From Pseudodesulfovibrio sp. (GTDB taxonomy: Bacteria; Desulfobacterota; Desulfovibrionia; Desulfovibrionales; Desulfovibrionaceae), in NCBI GenBank assembly GCA_016744135.1, contig JADGEX010000001.1, positions 1,685,029-1,749,028 of the forward strand: a stretch of 64,000 nt of DNA, read 5' to 3'. The notes under the pieces are model-generated. The model was not told the DNA's origin. It made no database searches and worked only from the letters and a program-made list of their open reading frames with translations. This document shows positions 43,005 through 52,451 of this stretch, in pieces (the first letter of the stretch is position 1; every line of letters begins with the position of its first letter). Both the position numbers and the translations under genes were made by a program.

Positions 43005-43949
43005 ATGATTGAACGACTCACCTTGTGGGGGTTGGCTCCAGGCCGACACATTCCTGACATAGAATTGCCCGGCAGCCCCCAACGGTGCATGGGGCGTGCT
43101 CCGGTGGAAGACGATACAGGACGAGTATGGGTGCTGGAGCATCTTCACCCCGGCCAGTTTGACCACCGAGAACGAATCGGTCGCGCCTTGTCTTTCCTCG
43201 AAGGCACGGGGTTCCCGGTACCAGCCTACCTCCCGGATCTCAACGGACGTTTTGTGGCCGAACATGAAAACGATTATTATCAACTCTCTCCATTCGTTCC
43301 CGGTACTCCTCTGCCACAACCGGAATTCATCGAAGACAAAGAACGAGGCCACAATCTCGGTGCCGTCCTTGCGGCATTGCATACCGCCGGTGCAAACATC
43401 CGGGAATTCGACACAGAACCGCCGTTTATTCTGGAAAACTACATTAACGAACTCATGGCGAAGCTTGCACCGCGCCAACCAAAAATCCATGATGCATTGC
43501 TCCCGGCTATAGACTCGCTAGTCCCTCTTTTCGAAGCATGGGAGGACCTCCCCAAAGCGCTGTGTCACGGAGATTTCCACCCGCTCAACACCATTTGGCG
43601 CGACCAGTCCGTTGCCGCAGTCATTGATTGGGAATTCATTGGCATCCGGCCCGCACTGTTCGATGTGGCCAACTGCCTCGGTTGTATCGGCATTGAAGAC
43701 CCTCTGGCCCTCGTTCGCGGCCTGACTCCAACCCTCTTGTCGACACTCCAGAAAACCGGCTGCCTCGAAAAAACAAACTTTGCCCTCTTACCGGAACTCA
43801 TTCTTGGTATGCGGTTTGCGTGGATGTCTGAATGGCTCAGACGAAACGATACCGAAATGATTAACATTGAAATCGACTATATACGTCTATTTTCCAACTC
43901 CATAGATTCCCTCCTTCCCGCCTGGAAAAACCTCTTGGGGCAATCATGA
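43005..43949 (+). CDS. APH-fold phosphotransferase (homoserine kinase/choline kinase-like)
   Basis: 314 residues of the aminoglycoside/homoserine kinase superfamily: catalytic loop CHGDFHPLNTIW (HGD and N) and metal-binding VIDWEF. The substrate is not determined. It is 6 bases after the lipoprotein gene, and its stop overlaps the selO start (ATGA). Confidence 0.82.
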   Translation: MIERLTLWGLAPGRHIPDIELPGSPQRCMGRAPVEDDTGRVWVLEHLHPGQFDHRERIGRALSFLEGTGFPVPAYLPDLNGRFVAEHENDYYQLSPFVPGTPLPQPEFIEDKERGHNLGAVLAALHTAGANIREFDTEPPFILENYINELMAKLAPRQPKIHDALLPAIDSLVPLFEAWEDLPKALCHGDFHPLNTIWRDQSVAAVIDWEFIGIRPALFDVANCLGCIGIEDPLALVRGLTPTLLSTLQKTGCLEKTNFALLPELILGMRFAWMSEWLRRNDTEMINIEIDYIRLFSNSIDSLLPAWKNLLGQS

Positions 43950-45400
43950 TTTTCGACAACACCTATACTCGACTCCCAAATCGATTCTTTCAACGGATCA
44001 ACCCCGTTGTCGTCGAAAAACCCAGTCTTATTCGCATGAACACCTCACTGGCGAAGAAACTCGGTCTTCCCCTCCCCGATAACCACATCCAACTAGCCGA
44101 ACTTTTTTCCGGCAATGTGCTCATGGACGGTATGGAACCCATTGCACAAGCCTATGCAGGCCACCAGTTCGGAAACTTCGTGCATCAACTGGGAGATGGT
44201 CGGGCCGTGCTCTTGGGGGAAGCAATCACCAAGCAGGGAACACGATTCGACATCCAACTCAAAGGGTCCGGTCAAACTCAATTTTCACGAAGTGGCGATG
44301 GCCGTTCTCCTCTGGGGCCGGTCATCCGAGAATATGTGATATCCGAGGCCATGCACACCCTCGGCATCCCCACCACCCGCGCTTTGGCAATGGTCGCCAC
44401 CGGAGAAACCGTTCACAGAGAAACGACGTTGCCCGGAGCGATCCTGACACGTGTGGCTGCCAGTTTTATCAGGGTTGGGACTTTTGAATATTTCGCCGCA
44501 AGGAACGACGAAGAAGCACTCAGAAAACTGGCAGACTACACCATTCAACGTCATTATCCCGAAGTTGAAAAAGCAGACAATCCATATGCGACATTTTTCA
44601 ATGCCGTCTGTCATGCTCAGGCAGAGCTGCTGGCCCGGTGGATGTGCGTCGGGTTCATTCACGGAGTCATGAATACCGACAATACCACTATTTCCGGCGA
44701 AACCATCGACTACGGCCCATGCGCTTTCATGGACCAATACAACCCGGCTCAGGTCTTCAGCTCCATCGACCATCAAGGGCGATATGCTTATAATCAACAG
44801 CCTCTCATAGCCCAATGGAACATGGGTTGCTTGGGCGGTTGCCTCATCCCACTTCTGCACACGGACGAACAAACCGCCCACAACCTCGGCGAAGATATCC
44901 TCGCCTCATTCACGCCGTCTTTTGCTCACTATTACCGTACTGGCATGTGCGCCAAGATCGGCCTTTCAAAAGAAAGCGATCATGGATTCGCTCATGCCAA
45001 ACGGCTACTCGAAATAATGCATCAGGACCATGTGGATTTCACGGAATCATTCCGCATTCTGGGAGATTCGATCACGGATTCAGCACAATTTAAGGCACTC
45101 TTTTCCTCACGTGAAACAATCATACAATGGATTACAGACTGGCGAGAATTGCTCAATCAGGACCCTCGGAGTGCGGAAAAAACCAGCCACGCCATGCATG
45201 CAACCAACCCCGCAATCATTCCACGTAACCATCGCGTCGAAGAAGCTATCCGGGCAGCAGAAGATCATGGAGATTTTGCCCCCACTCACAAACTGATCGA
45301 AGTATTGAGTACACCATACGCAGACCAACCGAACCATCAGGAATATCGCTCCCCGCCAGAACCGTCGGAACGAGTTCAACAAACCTTTTGTGGAACCTGA
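43946..45400 (+). CDS. selO: SelO/YdiU family protein adenylyltransferase
   Basis: 484 residues. SelO pseudokinases transfer AMP to Ser/Thr/Tyr of target proteins. The glycine loop and lysine (LGDGRAVLLGEA, DIQLKGSGQTQFSR), and the catalytic HGVMNTDNTTISGETIDYGP are present. C-terminus ends TFCGT, with a Cys near the position of the selenocysteine of eukaryotic SelO. Last gene of the operon with the kinase and lipoprotein. Confidence 0.93.
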   Translation: MIFDNTYTRLPNRFFQRINPVVVEKPSLIRMNTSLAKKLGLPLPDNHIQLAELFSGNVLMDGMEPIAQAYAGHQFGNFVHQLGDGRAVLLGEAITKQGTRFDIQLKGSGQTQFSRSGDGRSPLGPVIREYVISEAMHTLGIPTTRALAMVATGETVHRETTLPGAILTRVAASFIRVGTFEYFAARNDEEALRKLADYTIQRHYPEVEKADNPYATFFNAVCHAQAELLARWMCVGFIHGVMNTDNTTISGETIDYGPCAFMDQYNPAQVFSSIDHQGRYAYNQQPLIAQWNMGCLGGCLIPLLHTDEQTAHNLGEDILASFTPSFAHYYRTGMCAKIGLSKESDHGFAHAKRLLEIMHQDHVDFTESFRILGDSITDSAQFKALFSSRETIIQWITDWRELLNQDPRSAEKTSHAMHATNPAIIPRNHRVEEAIRAAEDHGDFAPTHKLIEVLSTPYADQPNHQEYRSPPEPSERVQQTFCGT

Positions 45401-45465
45401 TCCCACAAGAAAAGAACATCTCTCAATTTTAAAGATACTGATTGTTGATTTAAAATCAGAACTGA

Positions 45466-45526
45466 AAACCGCCTTTGGCGGATGGGATCGAACACGCAGG
45501 ACTCTGTCCTGCGCCTGTCGGCGCAA
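45466..45526. repeat. Short hairpin elements downstream of selO
   Basis: ACCGCCTTTGGCGG, then CGCAGGAC/GTCCTGCG (45495-45513) and GCGCC/GGCGC. The first element resembles the start of the repeat family at 28987 and 30690. Confidence 0.5.
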
Positions 45527-45544
45527 TGGGTTTAACAAAAAAAA

Positions 45545-45566
45545 CCGACCCAAGGGTCGGCTTTTC
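45545..45566. terminator. Bidirectional terminator between selO and the acidic protein gene
   Basis: CCGACCC and GGGTCGG, with T runs on both strands (CTTTT on plus, TTTTTTTT on minus). Confidence 0.75.
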
Positions 45567-45588
45567 ATGTATTCGTATAAAAAAAGGA

Positions 45589-46959
45589 TCAATCGTCAAG
45601 TTCGCTCGCCAAGGCGACAATCTCTTCACGAATTATGCGTGCGGCCTCTTCCGGGACCATCTGAGCTATTTCGTCACGCAATCGTTTTTCCAAATCTTCA
45701 ACACGCGATTCAAGCATGGCGACCTTGTCTTGCAATTCAGCCATTGACGCCTCGCCTGCCTCGGAACGGACATCCACGAGAAGCTGATCTACGTCCACAT
45801 CATCGGACACGTCATGCCCTGCGTCAGGCGGCATGATTTCAGCTGCCAGAACATCGTCTAAGTCAGCATCCAAATCGGGAATATCCATGTCTTCGTCTGT
45901 TTCAACATCCACGACATCGGACACATCAACTTCAACATTGTCCAGCAAACTGTCCACATCTTCGATGGCGTCGTCTTCCAACGCTTCCAAACCGGTCAAT
46001 TCGCTGTCAGCCTCTTCGGCAGGTTTTTCGATCTTGCGAATGTCGGCAAACACATTCCCGGCCACAATCGCACTACTGTCTTCCTGTTCGGGGTCCGGCT
46101 CGGGCTCATCCATAATGGATTCGATATCAGCCTCAGGCACCGCCTGCTCCACCGGGACTTCCGGTGCAGATTCTTCGGCCAAGGCAACGTCCATCATGTC
46201 TTCGGGTTCTAGAGAAATTCCTTCAACTTCAGATTCGGACACAGCCTCAATTGCAGGCTCTTCCGTTTCCTCAAGAATCATATCTTCAGCCATATCTTCG
46301 GCGAAATCATCAGGAAGCTCTTCCACCACATCAGAAGACATTTCCTCAACGTCCGGTTCGGAAACAGCATCTTCTTCAGCTTTGAGGGCTTCTTCTTCCA
46401 ACAGATCATCAAGTTCCAGAATATCGTCATCCGAATCATCCACTTCCGCCACAAGGTCGTCCAATTCGATGGCGTCCTCATCGGCTTCGGATTCAGGCTC
46501 CGGCTCGGGGTCATTGACCTCGGCGATATCGTCCACCAAGGCTTCAACCTCAGCGGCACTCTCGTCCGTCACTTCCTCAACAACATCGTCGAGCACCAGC
46601 GGTTCATCCTCATCATCTTCAATGATATCATCCAGCACGATCAACTCGTCAACTTCATCGGCACTGGCGGCAGATGCTGCCACGGCGTCGAGATCAATGA
46701 CTTCATCCGCTTCTTCGGCAATATCATCCAGCACGATAGGGTCGTCCTCCGCAACATCGTCGAGCATAACTGGCCCGTCGTCGCTGTCAGTGGAAACGTC
46801 GTCATCCAGATCGTCAGCAAAAAGATCTTCAAGCTCCTGCTCGAAATCAGCATCCACGGAATCTGGATCCAGCCCTTCATTTTCGGGCGCGGTATCGTTC
46901 AAGACGTCGCTTATATCAACATTCTTGTCGTTGGGGGAAGGCGGGGGAGCCGGGGTCAT
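45589..46959 (-). CDS. Highly acidic repeat protein with C-terminal coiled coil, unknown function
   Basis: 456 residues, mostly Asp/Glu with Ala, Val, Leu and Ile. Short repeats of the form (I/V)xLDD(I/V/L)xE(E/D) occur at about 64-72, 75-83, 107-115, 121-129, 164-172 and 181-189. The middle is disordered-looking with Pro-Glu stretches. The last 50 residues change character: a heptad coiled coil (about 405-431, MAELQDKVAMLESRVEDLEK), then VPEEAARIIREEIVALASEL, helical and hydrophobic-faced. A strong GGAGG precedes the ATG. The architecture (acidic disordered body, helical oligomerising end) resembles PopZ-like scaffolds, but no homology is claimed. Confidence 0.8.
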   Translation of the reverse strand: MTPAPPPSPNDKNVDISDVLNDTAPENEGLDPDSVDADFEQELEDLFADDLDDDVSTDSDDGPVMLDDVAEDDPIVLDDIAEEADEVIDLDAVAASAASADEVDELIVLDDIIEDDEDEPLVLDDVVEEVTDESAAEVEALVDDIAEVNDPEPEPESEADEDAIELDDLVAEVDDSDDDILELDDLLEEEALKAEEDAVSEPDVEEMSSDVVEELPDDFAEDMAEDMILEETEEPAIEAVSESEVEGISLEPEDMMDVALAEESAPEVPVEQAVPEADIESIMDEPEPDPEQEDSSAIVAGNVFADIRKIEKPAEEADSELTGLEALEDDAIEDVDSLLDNVEVDVSDVVDVETDEDMDIPDLDADLDDVLAAEIMPPDAGHDVSDDVDVDQLLVDVRSEAGEASMAELQDKVAMLESRVEDLEKRLRDEIAQMVPEEAARIIREEIVALASELDD

Positions 46960-46982
46960 ATGTACCTCCTGAGAGAAGGTTT

Positions 46983-47018
46983 AAAAAAAAAGGGGAGCTG
47001 TCTTAGCAGCCCCCCTCG
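46983..47018 (-). terminator. Terminator of the cytochrome c3 gene
   Basis: On the minus strand GGGGGGCTG and CAGCTCCCC pair (one G-T wobble), loop CTAAGA, then nine T. Confidence 0.85.
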
Positions 47019-47033
47019 AATTACCCTAGCGTT

Positions 47034-47444
47034 TTACTTCTTGGGGTGGCAGTCCTTACAACCAACAGGGGCTGCCTTGCCGGCCTTCTTTTCTACCTTG
47101 TGGCAGCCAAGACAGGAAGCCTTGGACTTCTTGTTATGGAAAGCCTGGTAGAAGCCCTTCGGGTCTTTCTTGGCGGCTTTGCTGGCGTCCATGTGACAGC
47201 CTTCAGTGGCACAGCCCTTGACTGCTTCCTTGGACTCGGCCTTATGGTGACACACCATACAGTCGATACCGAGCTCAGAATGCTTCTTGTGCGGGAATTC
47301 GACAGCTGTTTTAGTTGCCTTGACGCCCTCGGGAGCCGTCATGGTGATCTGGTCGGGAGCTGCATTGCCAGCAATAACTGCGGGCAGCGCGAAAACACAT
47401 ACCAGAGCGACAACCATAAGGCTGATGATCAGTGATTTCTTCAT
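47034..47444 (-). CDS. Periplasmic tetrahaem cytochrome c3 (class III)
   Basis: 136 residues with an N-terminal signal (cut near AVIAGNAAP). Four haem sites: CMVCH (62), CATEGCH (78, the CX4CH type), CLGCH (111), CKDCH (129). Distal histidines are available at 52, 55 and 67. Carries electrons between periplasmic hydrogenase/formate dehydrogenase and membrane complexes. D. vulgaris c3 has two CX4CH sites; here only one is seen. The mature protein is Lys-rich. Confidence 0.93.
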   Translation of the reverse strand: MKKSLIISLMVVALVCVFALPAVIAGNAAPDQITMTAPEGVKATKTAVEFPHKKHSELGIDCMVCHHKAESKEAVKGCATEGCHMDASKAAKKDPKGFYQAFHNKKSKASCLGCHKVEKKAGKAAPVGCKDCHPKK

Positions 47445-47500
47445 TTACCTAGTTCCTCCTGTTGCATAAAAAAATAAACAGTCACACTCTCTACTTAGCG

Positions 47501-47529
47501 GGATAAATGATGTATCCCCCCCCTGTCAA
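47501..47529 (-). promoter_or_regulatory. Candidate promoter of cytochrome c3
   Basis: On the minus strand TTGACA (47529-47524), a 17-base spacer with eight G, then TTATCC. The -10 is weak. Confidence 0.4.
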
Positions 47530-47613
47530 GCGAGGGAATGCTAGCGTAGACCCCCGCTTTTACCTGATAAAGGTCCTTCAAGGCAAGGGGCTTTTGTTAC
47601 TTTTCTCACGACA

Positions 47614-48360
47614 TCAAATGTCATATTTTTGATGATACCCACGCGGAGTCAATAATCGGCCTCCCGTAATCCTTGTTGCTGAATTGCCCACAATGAGTAC
47701 GGTTTGCATATCAACGGCCTCAACATCCACGCTGCTTAAGGTCACGGCCTTCACTGACTGTCCCTGCCTGTAAGCCTTCCCCACAACACCGACAGGTGTC
47801 TCAGGCCCACGGAATTCACCAATAATATCAAGAGCTTTTTGCAAATGATCATGCCGTTTTCTGGAACGGGGATTATAGATGGCAATAACGAAATCAGCAC
47901 CGGCAGCAGCGGCCAGTCGCTTCTCGATAAGTTCCCAAGGTGTGAGCAAATCACTCAAGCTGATGGAAGCAAAATCGTGCATGAGCGGTGCACCAAGCAG
48001 CGCCGAAGCCGCATTGAAAGCAGCCACTCCGGGGATGATTTCAAAGGGAATTTTCTCGAGTAATCCTTCGGCTTCAAGAATTTCCAGGATCAATCCGGCC
48101 ATGGCATAAATACCGGCGTCGCCGCTGCACACCATGACGGTTTTTTTGCCTGAACGAGCGCACTCCACAGCAGCCTTGACCCGTTCAACCTCGCCCATCA
48201 TACCGGTGGACACGACTTCCTTGCCTTCAAGTAATTCAGGCGGCGTCAGTTCAATGTATCCCTTATATCCGGCAATTACGTCCGCTTCCTCAAGAGCCTT
48301 TCTGGCCGCAGGAGTAAGCAAACTTTCATCACCCGGTCCCAAACTGACTGCCTTAATCAC
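47614..48360 (-). CDS. cbiH: Precorrin-3B/cobalt-factor III C17-methyltransferase CbiH/CobJ
   Basis: About 248 residues; ring contraction methylation in corrin synthesis. Starts IKAVSLGPGDESLLTPAARK with SGDAGIYAMAGL and VYNPRS-like IYNPRSRKR. The GTG at 48360 follows GAGGG and overlaps the cbiG stop by 8 bases; a TTG at 48375 is the other option. Coupled to cbiG. Confidence 0.9.
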   Translation of the reverse strand: MIKAVSLGPGDESLLTPAARKALEEADVIAGYKGYIELTPPELLEGKEVVSTGMMGEVERVKAAVECARSGKKTVMVCSGDAGIYAMAGLILEILEAEGLLEKIPFEIIPGVAAFNAASALLGAPLMHDFASISLSDLLTPWELIEKRLAAAAGADFVIAIYNPRSRKRHDHLQKALDIIGEFRGPETPVGVVGKAYRQGQSVKAVTLSSVDVEAVDMQTVLIVGNSATRITGGRLLTPRGYHQKYDI

Positions 48361-49381
48361 CTTTGGCCCTCGCAACAGCCAGCGTCACGGTGCTGGTCTT
48401 TTCCTTGGTCACAACCAGCTCACCGCCATGCGTCGCCAGCAGGGCCGAAGCCTCGGCCACGGAAGGGACATTCATGTGTGCTAATACCATATCGGACGGC
48501 GTAGGCACATCGATGGATGCGAGCTGTTTGGTAGAATAAAAAACAGGATCAACGCCAAAATCATGGGCTGCTTCCAGCAATCCGGCCTCATGACGTTTGG
48601 CTTCAACCGACCCCAGAGAAGCAATACTCTTCAAAGCAAGCCCCTTCGCCTTGAATACCGCATGTACGTGATCGAGAATCTCCTCTTTGGACACGTCAAG
48701 GCGACATCCAACCCCCAAATGCAGCATACGTGGATGCAGACAAAGTGCCCCTTGCGGACAATCGTCATGCCATGTCACCCAGATACCGGGACGATTCTTA
48801 TCCCAGTCGGCAGGGTCGCTTATCCCTTCAAAACTCATATCCCACGCCAAGCCAAGCCAGTCCTCAGGATCATGCAGTTGGACTGTCATTCCTTCCAAAA
48901 GGGCAATATTCACGAATTTGACGCGGCTGATGTCGTTGATAACCAATCCTCGAGACTGAGCGAGCATATCTATGGACAAAACGCCGACAGAATCGGTGGC
49001 TGTAGTAATGACCGGCTGTCCATCAAGAACACGAGCACATCGTGTGGACAATTCATTGGCACCACCCAAATGTCCGGCCAGCAAACTGATGGCGTACTGT
49101 CCTTCCTGATCAAGACAGACCACGGCAGGGTCAGTCTCCTTGCTTTGCAGGTGTGGCGCGATGCAGCGCACCGCAATACCTGCGGCGGCAACAAACACAT
49201 GAGCATCAAATGTATTGAAGGTTGCTGAAATCAGTTCGGACAAAGAGTCGAACGGAGCAGCTCCTTCGGCCTCAAGACGTCGGGACGCGTAAACGGTCCC
49301 GCCCAGCTTGGCAGCCAGACGGCTGACAATAGTATGCCCTTTGCTGGTCAGAGCGTAATATGCAATTTTCTTTACAGACAT
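48353..49381 (-). CDS. cbiG: Cobalt-precorrin 5A hydrolase CbiG
   Basis: 342 residues: opens the delta-lactone in the anaerobic corrin route. N-terminal CbiG domain (AGIAVRCIAPHLQSKETDPA), the LLAGHLGGANELSTRCA segment and a C-terminal domain with ASLGSVEAKRHEAGLLEAA. AGAGG lies just before the start. Confidence 0.92.
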   Translation of the reverse strand: MSVKKIAYYALTSKGHTIVSRLAAKLGGTVYASRRLEAEGAAPFDSLSELISATFNTFDAHVFVAAAGIAVRCIAPHLQSKETDPAVVCLDQEGQYAISLLAGHLGGANELSTRCARVLDGQPVITTATDSVGVLSIDMLAQSRGLVINDISRVKFVNIALLEGMTVQLHDPEDWLGLAWDMSFEGISDPADWDKNRPGIWVTWHDDCPQGALCLHPRMLHLGVGCRLDVSKEEILDHVHAVFKAKGLALKSIASLGSVEAKRHEAGLLEAAHDFGVDPVFYSTKQLASIDVPTPSDMVLAHMNVPSVAEASALLATHGGELVVTKEKTSTVTLAVARAKGD

Positions 49382-49475
49382 CCTCTCTGTTTATCAGCAT
49401 CACGCCTGATTCGAAAGTGAAAAATGCGATGAATACCCCCTCAAAAAGAGAAGAATTACCTTCTTTTTTCCTAAC

Positions 49476-49513
49476 AAAAACGGGTCGGTACACAAACATG
49501 TGTACCGACCCGT
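49476..49513 (-). terminator. Terminator of ahbB-hemL
   Basis: ACGGGTCGGTACACA and TGTGTACCGACCCGT, a perfect 15-bp stem with a four-base loop, then TTTTT on the minus strand. Confidence 0.88.
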
Positions 49514-49538
49514 CGAGATTATCATTTGAAAGGACTGT

Positions 49539-50798
49539 CTAGAATTCAACCTTGCGAGCCGCCTCCAACGTCTTTTCAAAATCTTCATCCGTATGAGCAA
49601 AGGAAGTAAAGGCACACTCGAAACCAGCCGGAGCCAGATATACACCTTGAGCAAGCATTTGCTGCCAGTAGGTTGCATAGGCCTCAGAATCACACTGGCC
49701 GGATTCGATCATATTGGTCACCGGCTTGTCTGAAAAATACATGGTAAAAGCGGAACCGATCTGTACCAAATGTACAGGCTTGCCCTTACCCTCGACGATG
49801 GATGCCAACTCTTCGGTAAAAGCCGTGGTCCGGGCTTCCAGAGCAGCGTAGTCACATTCAGCCAAACGGTTCAAAGTTGCCAATCCTGCGGCCATGGCGA
49901 CCGGGTTGCCAGACAGTGTACCTGCCTGGAAAACGCCGCCCACGGGGGCCATATGCTCCATGATCTCACGCTTGCCGCCAAAACAGCCCACAGGGAAACC
50001 GCCGCCGATGATCTTGCCAAGGGTGGTCAAGTCAGGAGTGATGCCGTAGCGTTCCTGCGCTCCACCGCGAGCCAGCCTGAAGCCGGTGATAACTTCATCA
50101 AAAATAAGAACCGCGCCATACTGGGTGCACACATCACGCAAACCCTGAAGGAAACCGTTTTTGGGTTTGACCAAGCCCATGTTACCTGCGGCAGGCTCCA
50201 CGATGATACAGGCTATCTCGTCGCCGGACTCTTCGAAAAGGGCCTTAACCGCATCGAGATCATTGTACTGAGCGAGCAACGTGTGCTTTGTCACCTCTTC
50301 AGGGACACCGGGAGTGCCGGGAACAACAGCTGCGGCAGAACCGGCAGCAGCCAAGAATGCGTCAGCATGACCGTGATAGTTGCCGATGAACTTCACGAAC
50401 TTGTTGCGGCCAGTGTAGCCTCGCGCCAAACGCAAGGCAGACATGGTGGCCTCAGTACCGGAGGAAACCATGCGCATCATGTCCATGGAAGGAACAAGTT
50501 TGTTGATGGCCTCGGCCAGAGCGACCTCGCCGAAACAGGGTGCGCCGTAGCTGGAACCTTGATCAATGGCCTTGTGCGCAGCCTCGGAGACAGCAGGGTC
50601 CTGATGACCAAGAATCTGCGGTCCCCAGGAAAAAACGTAATCAATGTATTTGCGACCATCTACATCATACAGATACGCACCCTTCGCGTTTTCGATGAAG
50701 ACAGGTTCAGCATTGACATACCTGCAAGCGCGCAGTGGTGAATTGACACCGCCAGGCATAAGGGTCTTGGCCTTGGCGTAGAGTTCTTTTGAGTTCAT
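49539..50798 (-). CDS. hemL: Glutamate-1-semialdehyde 2,1-aminomutase HemL
   Basis: 419 residues, PLP enzyme that makes 5-aminolevulinate. [32 protein letters not shown] and [13 protein letters not shown] with the PLP lysine. 28 bases downstream of ahbB; both serve haem. Confidence 0.96.
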   Translation of the reverse strand: MNSKELYAKAKTLMPGGVNSPLRACRYVNAEPVFIENAKGAYLYDVDGRKYIDYVFSWGPQILGHQDPAVSEAAHKAIDQGSSYGAPCFGEVALAEAINKLVPSMDMMRMVSSGTEATMSALRLARGYTGRNKFVKFIGNYHGHADAFLAAAGSAAAVVPGTPGVPEEVTKHTLLAQYNDLDAVKALFEESGDEIACIIVEPAAGNMGLVKPKNGFLQGLRDVCTQYGAVLIFDEVITGFRLARGGAQERYGITPDLTTLGKIIGGGFPVGCFGGKREIMEHMAPVGGVFQAGTLSGNPVAMAAGLATLNRLAECDYAALEARTTAFTEELASIVEGKGKPVHLVQIGSAFTMYFSDKPVTNMIESGQCDSEAYATYWQQMLAQGVYLAPAGFECAFTSFAHTDEDFEKTLEAARKVEF

Positions 50799-50826
50799 TG
50801 CAGCCTCGAATAGTGTATCGAATTAT

Positions 50827-51303
50827 TTATTTGAAATAGACCATGGAGGTCTTCTTAAGCTCTTTGAGTGACTTCAACACGCAGTTGTCATCAATACCGA
50901 TGATCTGCTCCAGTTCGGCCACTACTTCATTGGCATGACCGGGGCGTTCGCCATGAACCATCGTATATAAATTATACGTCCACTCCGGGTAGGTACGTCG
51001 AATGTAACAATGAGAAATCTCGGAGCGGGCCGCGCAGATCTCACCAATTTCGTCACTCCGCTCCTCCGGCACACGCCATGCCACCATGGCGTTGTGGCCG
51101 TAGCCCGCCTTCTGATGTCTGAGCGTAGCCCCGAAGCGACGAATGATCTTGCGCTCCTTGAGGTCGGCCAAAAGGTTGATAACGTCCTGCTCGTCCACGC
51201 CCACTGCCTCGGCAATAGTCTTGAACGGCTGCTCGGTGTCCGGCAAATCCTTGCCTGCCAAAGCGAGTATCCTTTCTTCGGTCTCGGTGAATTGTATAGC
51301 CAT
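50827..51303 (-). CDS. ahbB: Siroheme decarboxylase subunit AhbB (AsnC/Lrp-like)
   Basis: 158 residues with an Lrp-type winged helix (VINLLADLKERKIIRRFGAT) and a RAM-like C-terminal half; the pattern TWLH-free core with GHNAMVAWRVP and RRTYPEWTYNLYTMVHG matches AhbA/B of the siroheme-to-haem pathway in sulfate reducers. The partner AhbA is not in the window. The ATG at 51303 has no ribosome site; ATG 51357 with GGGGG upstream would add 18 residues. Confidence 0.8.
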   Translation of the reverse strand: MAIQFTETEERILALAGKDLPDTEQPFKTIAEAVGVDEQDVINLLADLKERKIIRRFGATLRHQKAGYGHNAMVAWRVPEERSDEIGEICAARSEISHCYIRRTYPEWTYNLYTMVHGERPGHANEVVAELEQIIGIDDNCVLKSLKELKKTSMVYFK

Positions 51304-51382
51304 GGGAGGGTCTATACATCCGGCTGAAACAGGATGCAACCATGTGCACGATTTCATCTCACTGCCCCCCCGGATTGAGGAC

Positions 51383-51411
51383 TTGCCACCAACTCCCGCC
51401 GCACGTATGCT
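51383..51411 (+). promoter_or_regulatory. Candidate promoter of gpsA
   Basis: TTGCCA (51383-51388), 17-base spacer, TATGCT (51406-51411), 35 bases before the gpsA ATG with AAGGAG. Confidence 0.45.
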
Positions 51412-51445
51412 AAAAGACTGTATAAAGCACGAAAGGAGTCCTTGC

Positions 51446-52438
51446 ATGAAAATAGCAGTTCTGGGCGCAGGCGCCTGGGGAACAACCCTGGCCGACATGC
51501 TCGCAAAGAACGATGTAAACACCACTTTGTGGGCACGTGAGCCTGAAGTGGTGGCCAATATCCGTGAAAAAAGAGAAAACGCGACATTCCTGCCGGGCGT
51601 TCCCTTGTCCGAAAAGCTCAACATCGAATCCGACCCTGAAACAGCTTTTGCCGGGGCCGACTACTTTTTGGTCGTCATCCCCAGTCAATTCATCCGGCCC
51701 GCCCTTGAAGGGTTCCGGGATATCCTGCCGATGAATCCGGTAATCGTCTGTGCTTCAAAAGGCATCGAGCTAAACTCTCTGGCCCCCATGTCCCGAGTGG
51801 TCGCCGAAGCACTTGAAGGTAAACGTCCCCGTTACGCGTCGCTGTCCGGGCCATCCTTTGCCGCCGAGGTCTCCGCCGACATGCCCACATCCGTTTCTCT
51901 GGGCTGTGAAGACCATGAGCTTGGCCGTGAATTGCAGGAAGCCTTTTCCACCCCATTTTTCCGCGTTTATTTCACACCAGACTATCGTGGTGTGGAACTG
52001 GGCGGTGCGGTCAAAAACGTTATCGCTATTGCCGCAGGCATGGCCGATGGTCTCAATTTCGGTCATGATGCCAGAGCCGCACTCATCACCCGAGGACTGG
52101 CCGAACTGAGCCGCCTTGGAGAAGCCATGGGTGGGCAGGAACGTACCTTCATGGGACTGTCCGGCATGGGCGATCTCGTGTTGACCTGTACCGGCGACCT
52201 TTCCCGCAACCGGCAGGTGGGCCTGAAACTCGGTCAGGGCCAGAAACTCGACAACATCATCAGCGAGATGAAAGCCGTGGCCGAAGGCGTCAAAACCACC
52301 AAATCCTTGTACGACCTTTCCAAAAAACTCAATGTGGAATTGCCCATTACAGACCAAGTGTATAAGATACTCTATGAAGACAAAGACCCGGCTCAGGCCA
52401 CTCGTGACTTGATGAACCGGGATTTGAAAGACGAATAA
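51446..52438 (+). CDS. gpsA: Glycerol-3-phosphate dehydrogenase GpsA
   Basis: 330 residues; makes sn-glycerol-3-phosphate for lipids. N-terminal Rossmann IAVLGAGAWGTTLADMLA, SGPSFAAEV, and ELGGAVKNVIAIAAGMADGL with catalytic lysine. ATG at 51446 follows AAGGAG. Confidence 0.96.
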   Translation: MKIAVLGAGAWGTTLADMLAKNDVNTTLWAREPEVVANIREKRENATFLPGVPLSEKLNIESDPETAFAGADYFLVVIPSQFIRPALEGFRDILPMNPVIVCASKGIELNSLAPMSRVVAEALEGKRPRYASLSGPSFAAEVSADMPTSVSLGCEDHELGRELQEAFSTPFFRVYFTPDYRGVELGGAVKNVIAIAAGMADGLNFGHDARAALITRGLAELSRLGEAMGGQERTFMGLSGMGDLVLTCTGDLSRNRQVGLKLGQGQKLDNIISEMKAVAEGVKTTKSLYDLSKKLNVELPITDQVYKILYEDKDPAQATRDLMNRDLKDE

Positions 52439-52451
52439 ACAGGGAGTCGCC

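Noticed and set aside
45833..46972. A 379-residue serine/threonine-rich frame on the plus strand
   Set aside because: It is the antisense of the acidic protein gene. Asp/Glu codons read backwards give Ser-rich sequence. It lacks a ribosome site and a known domain.
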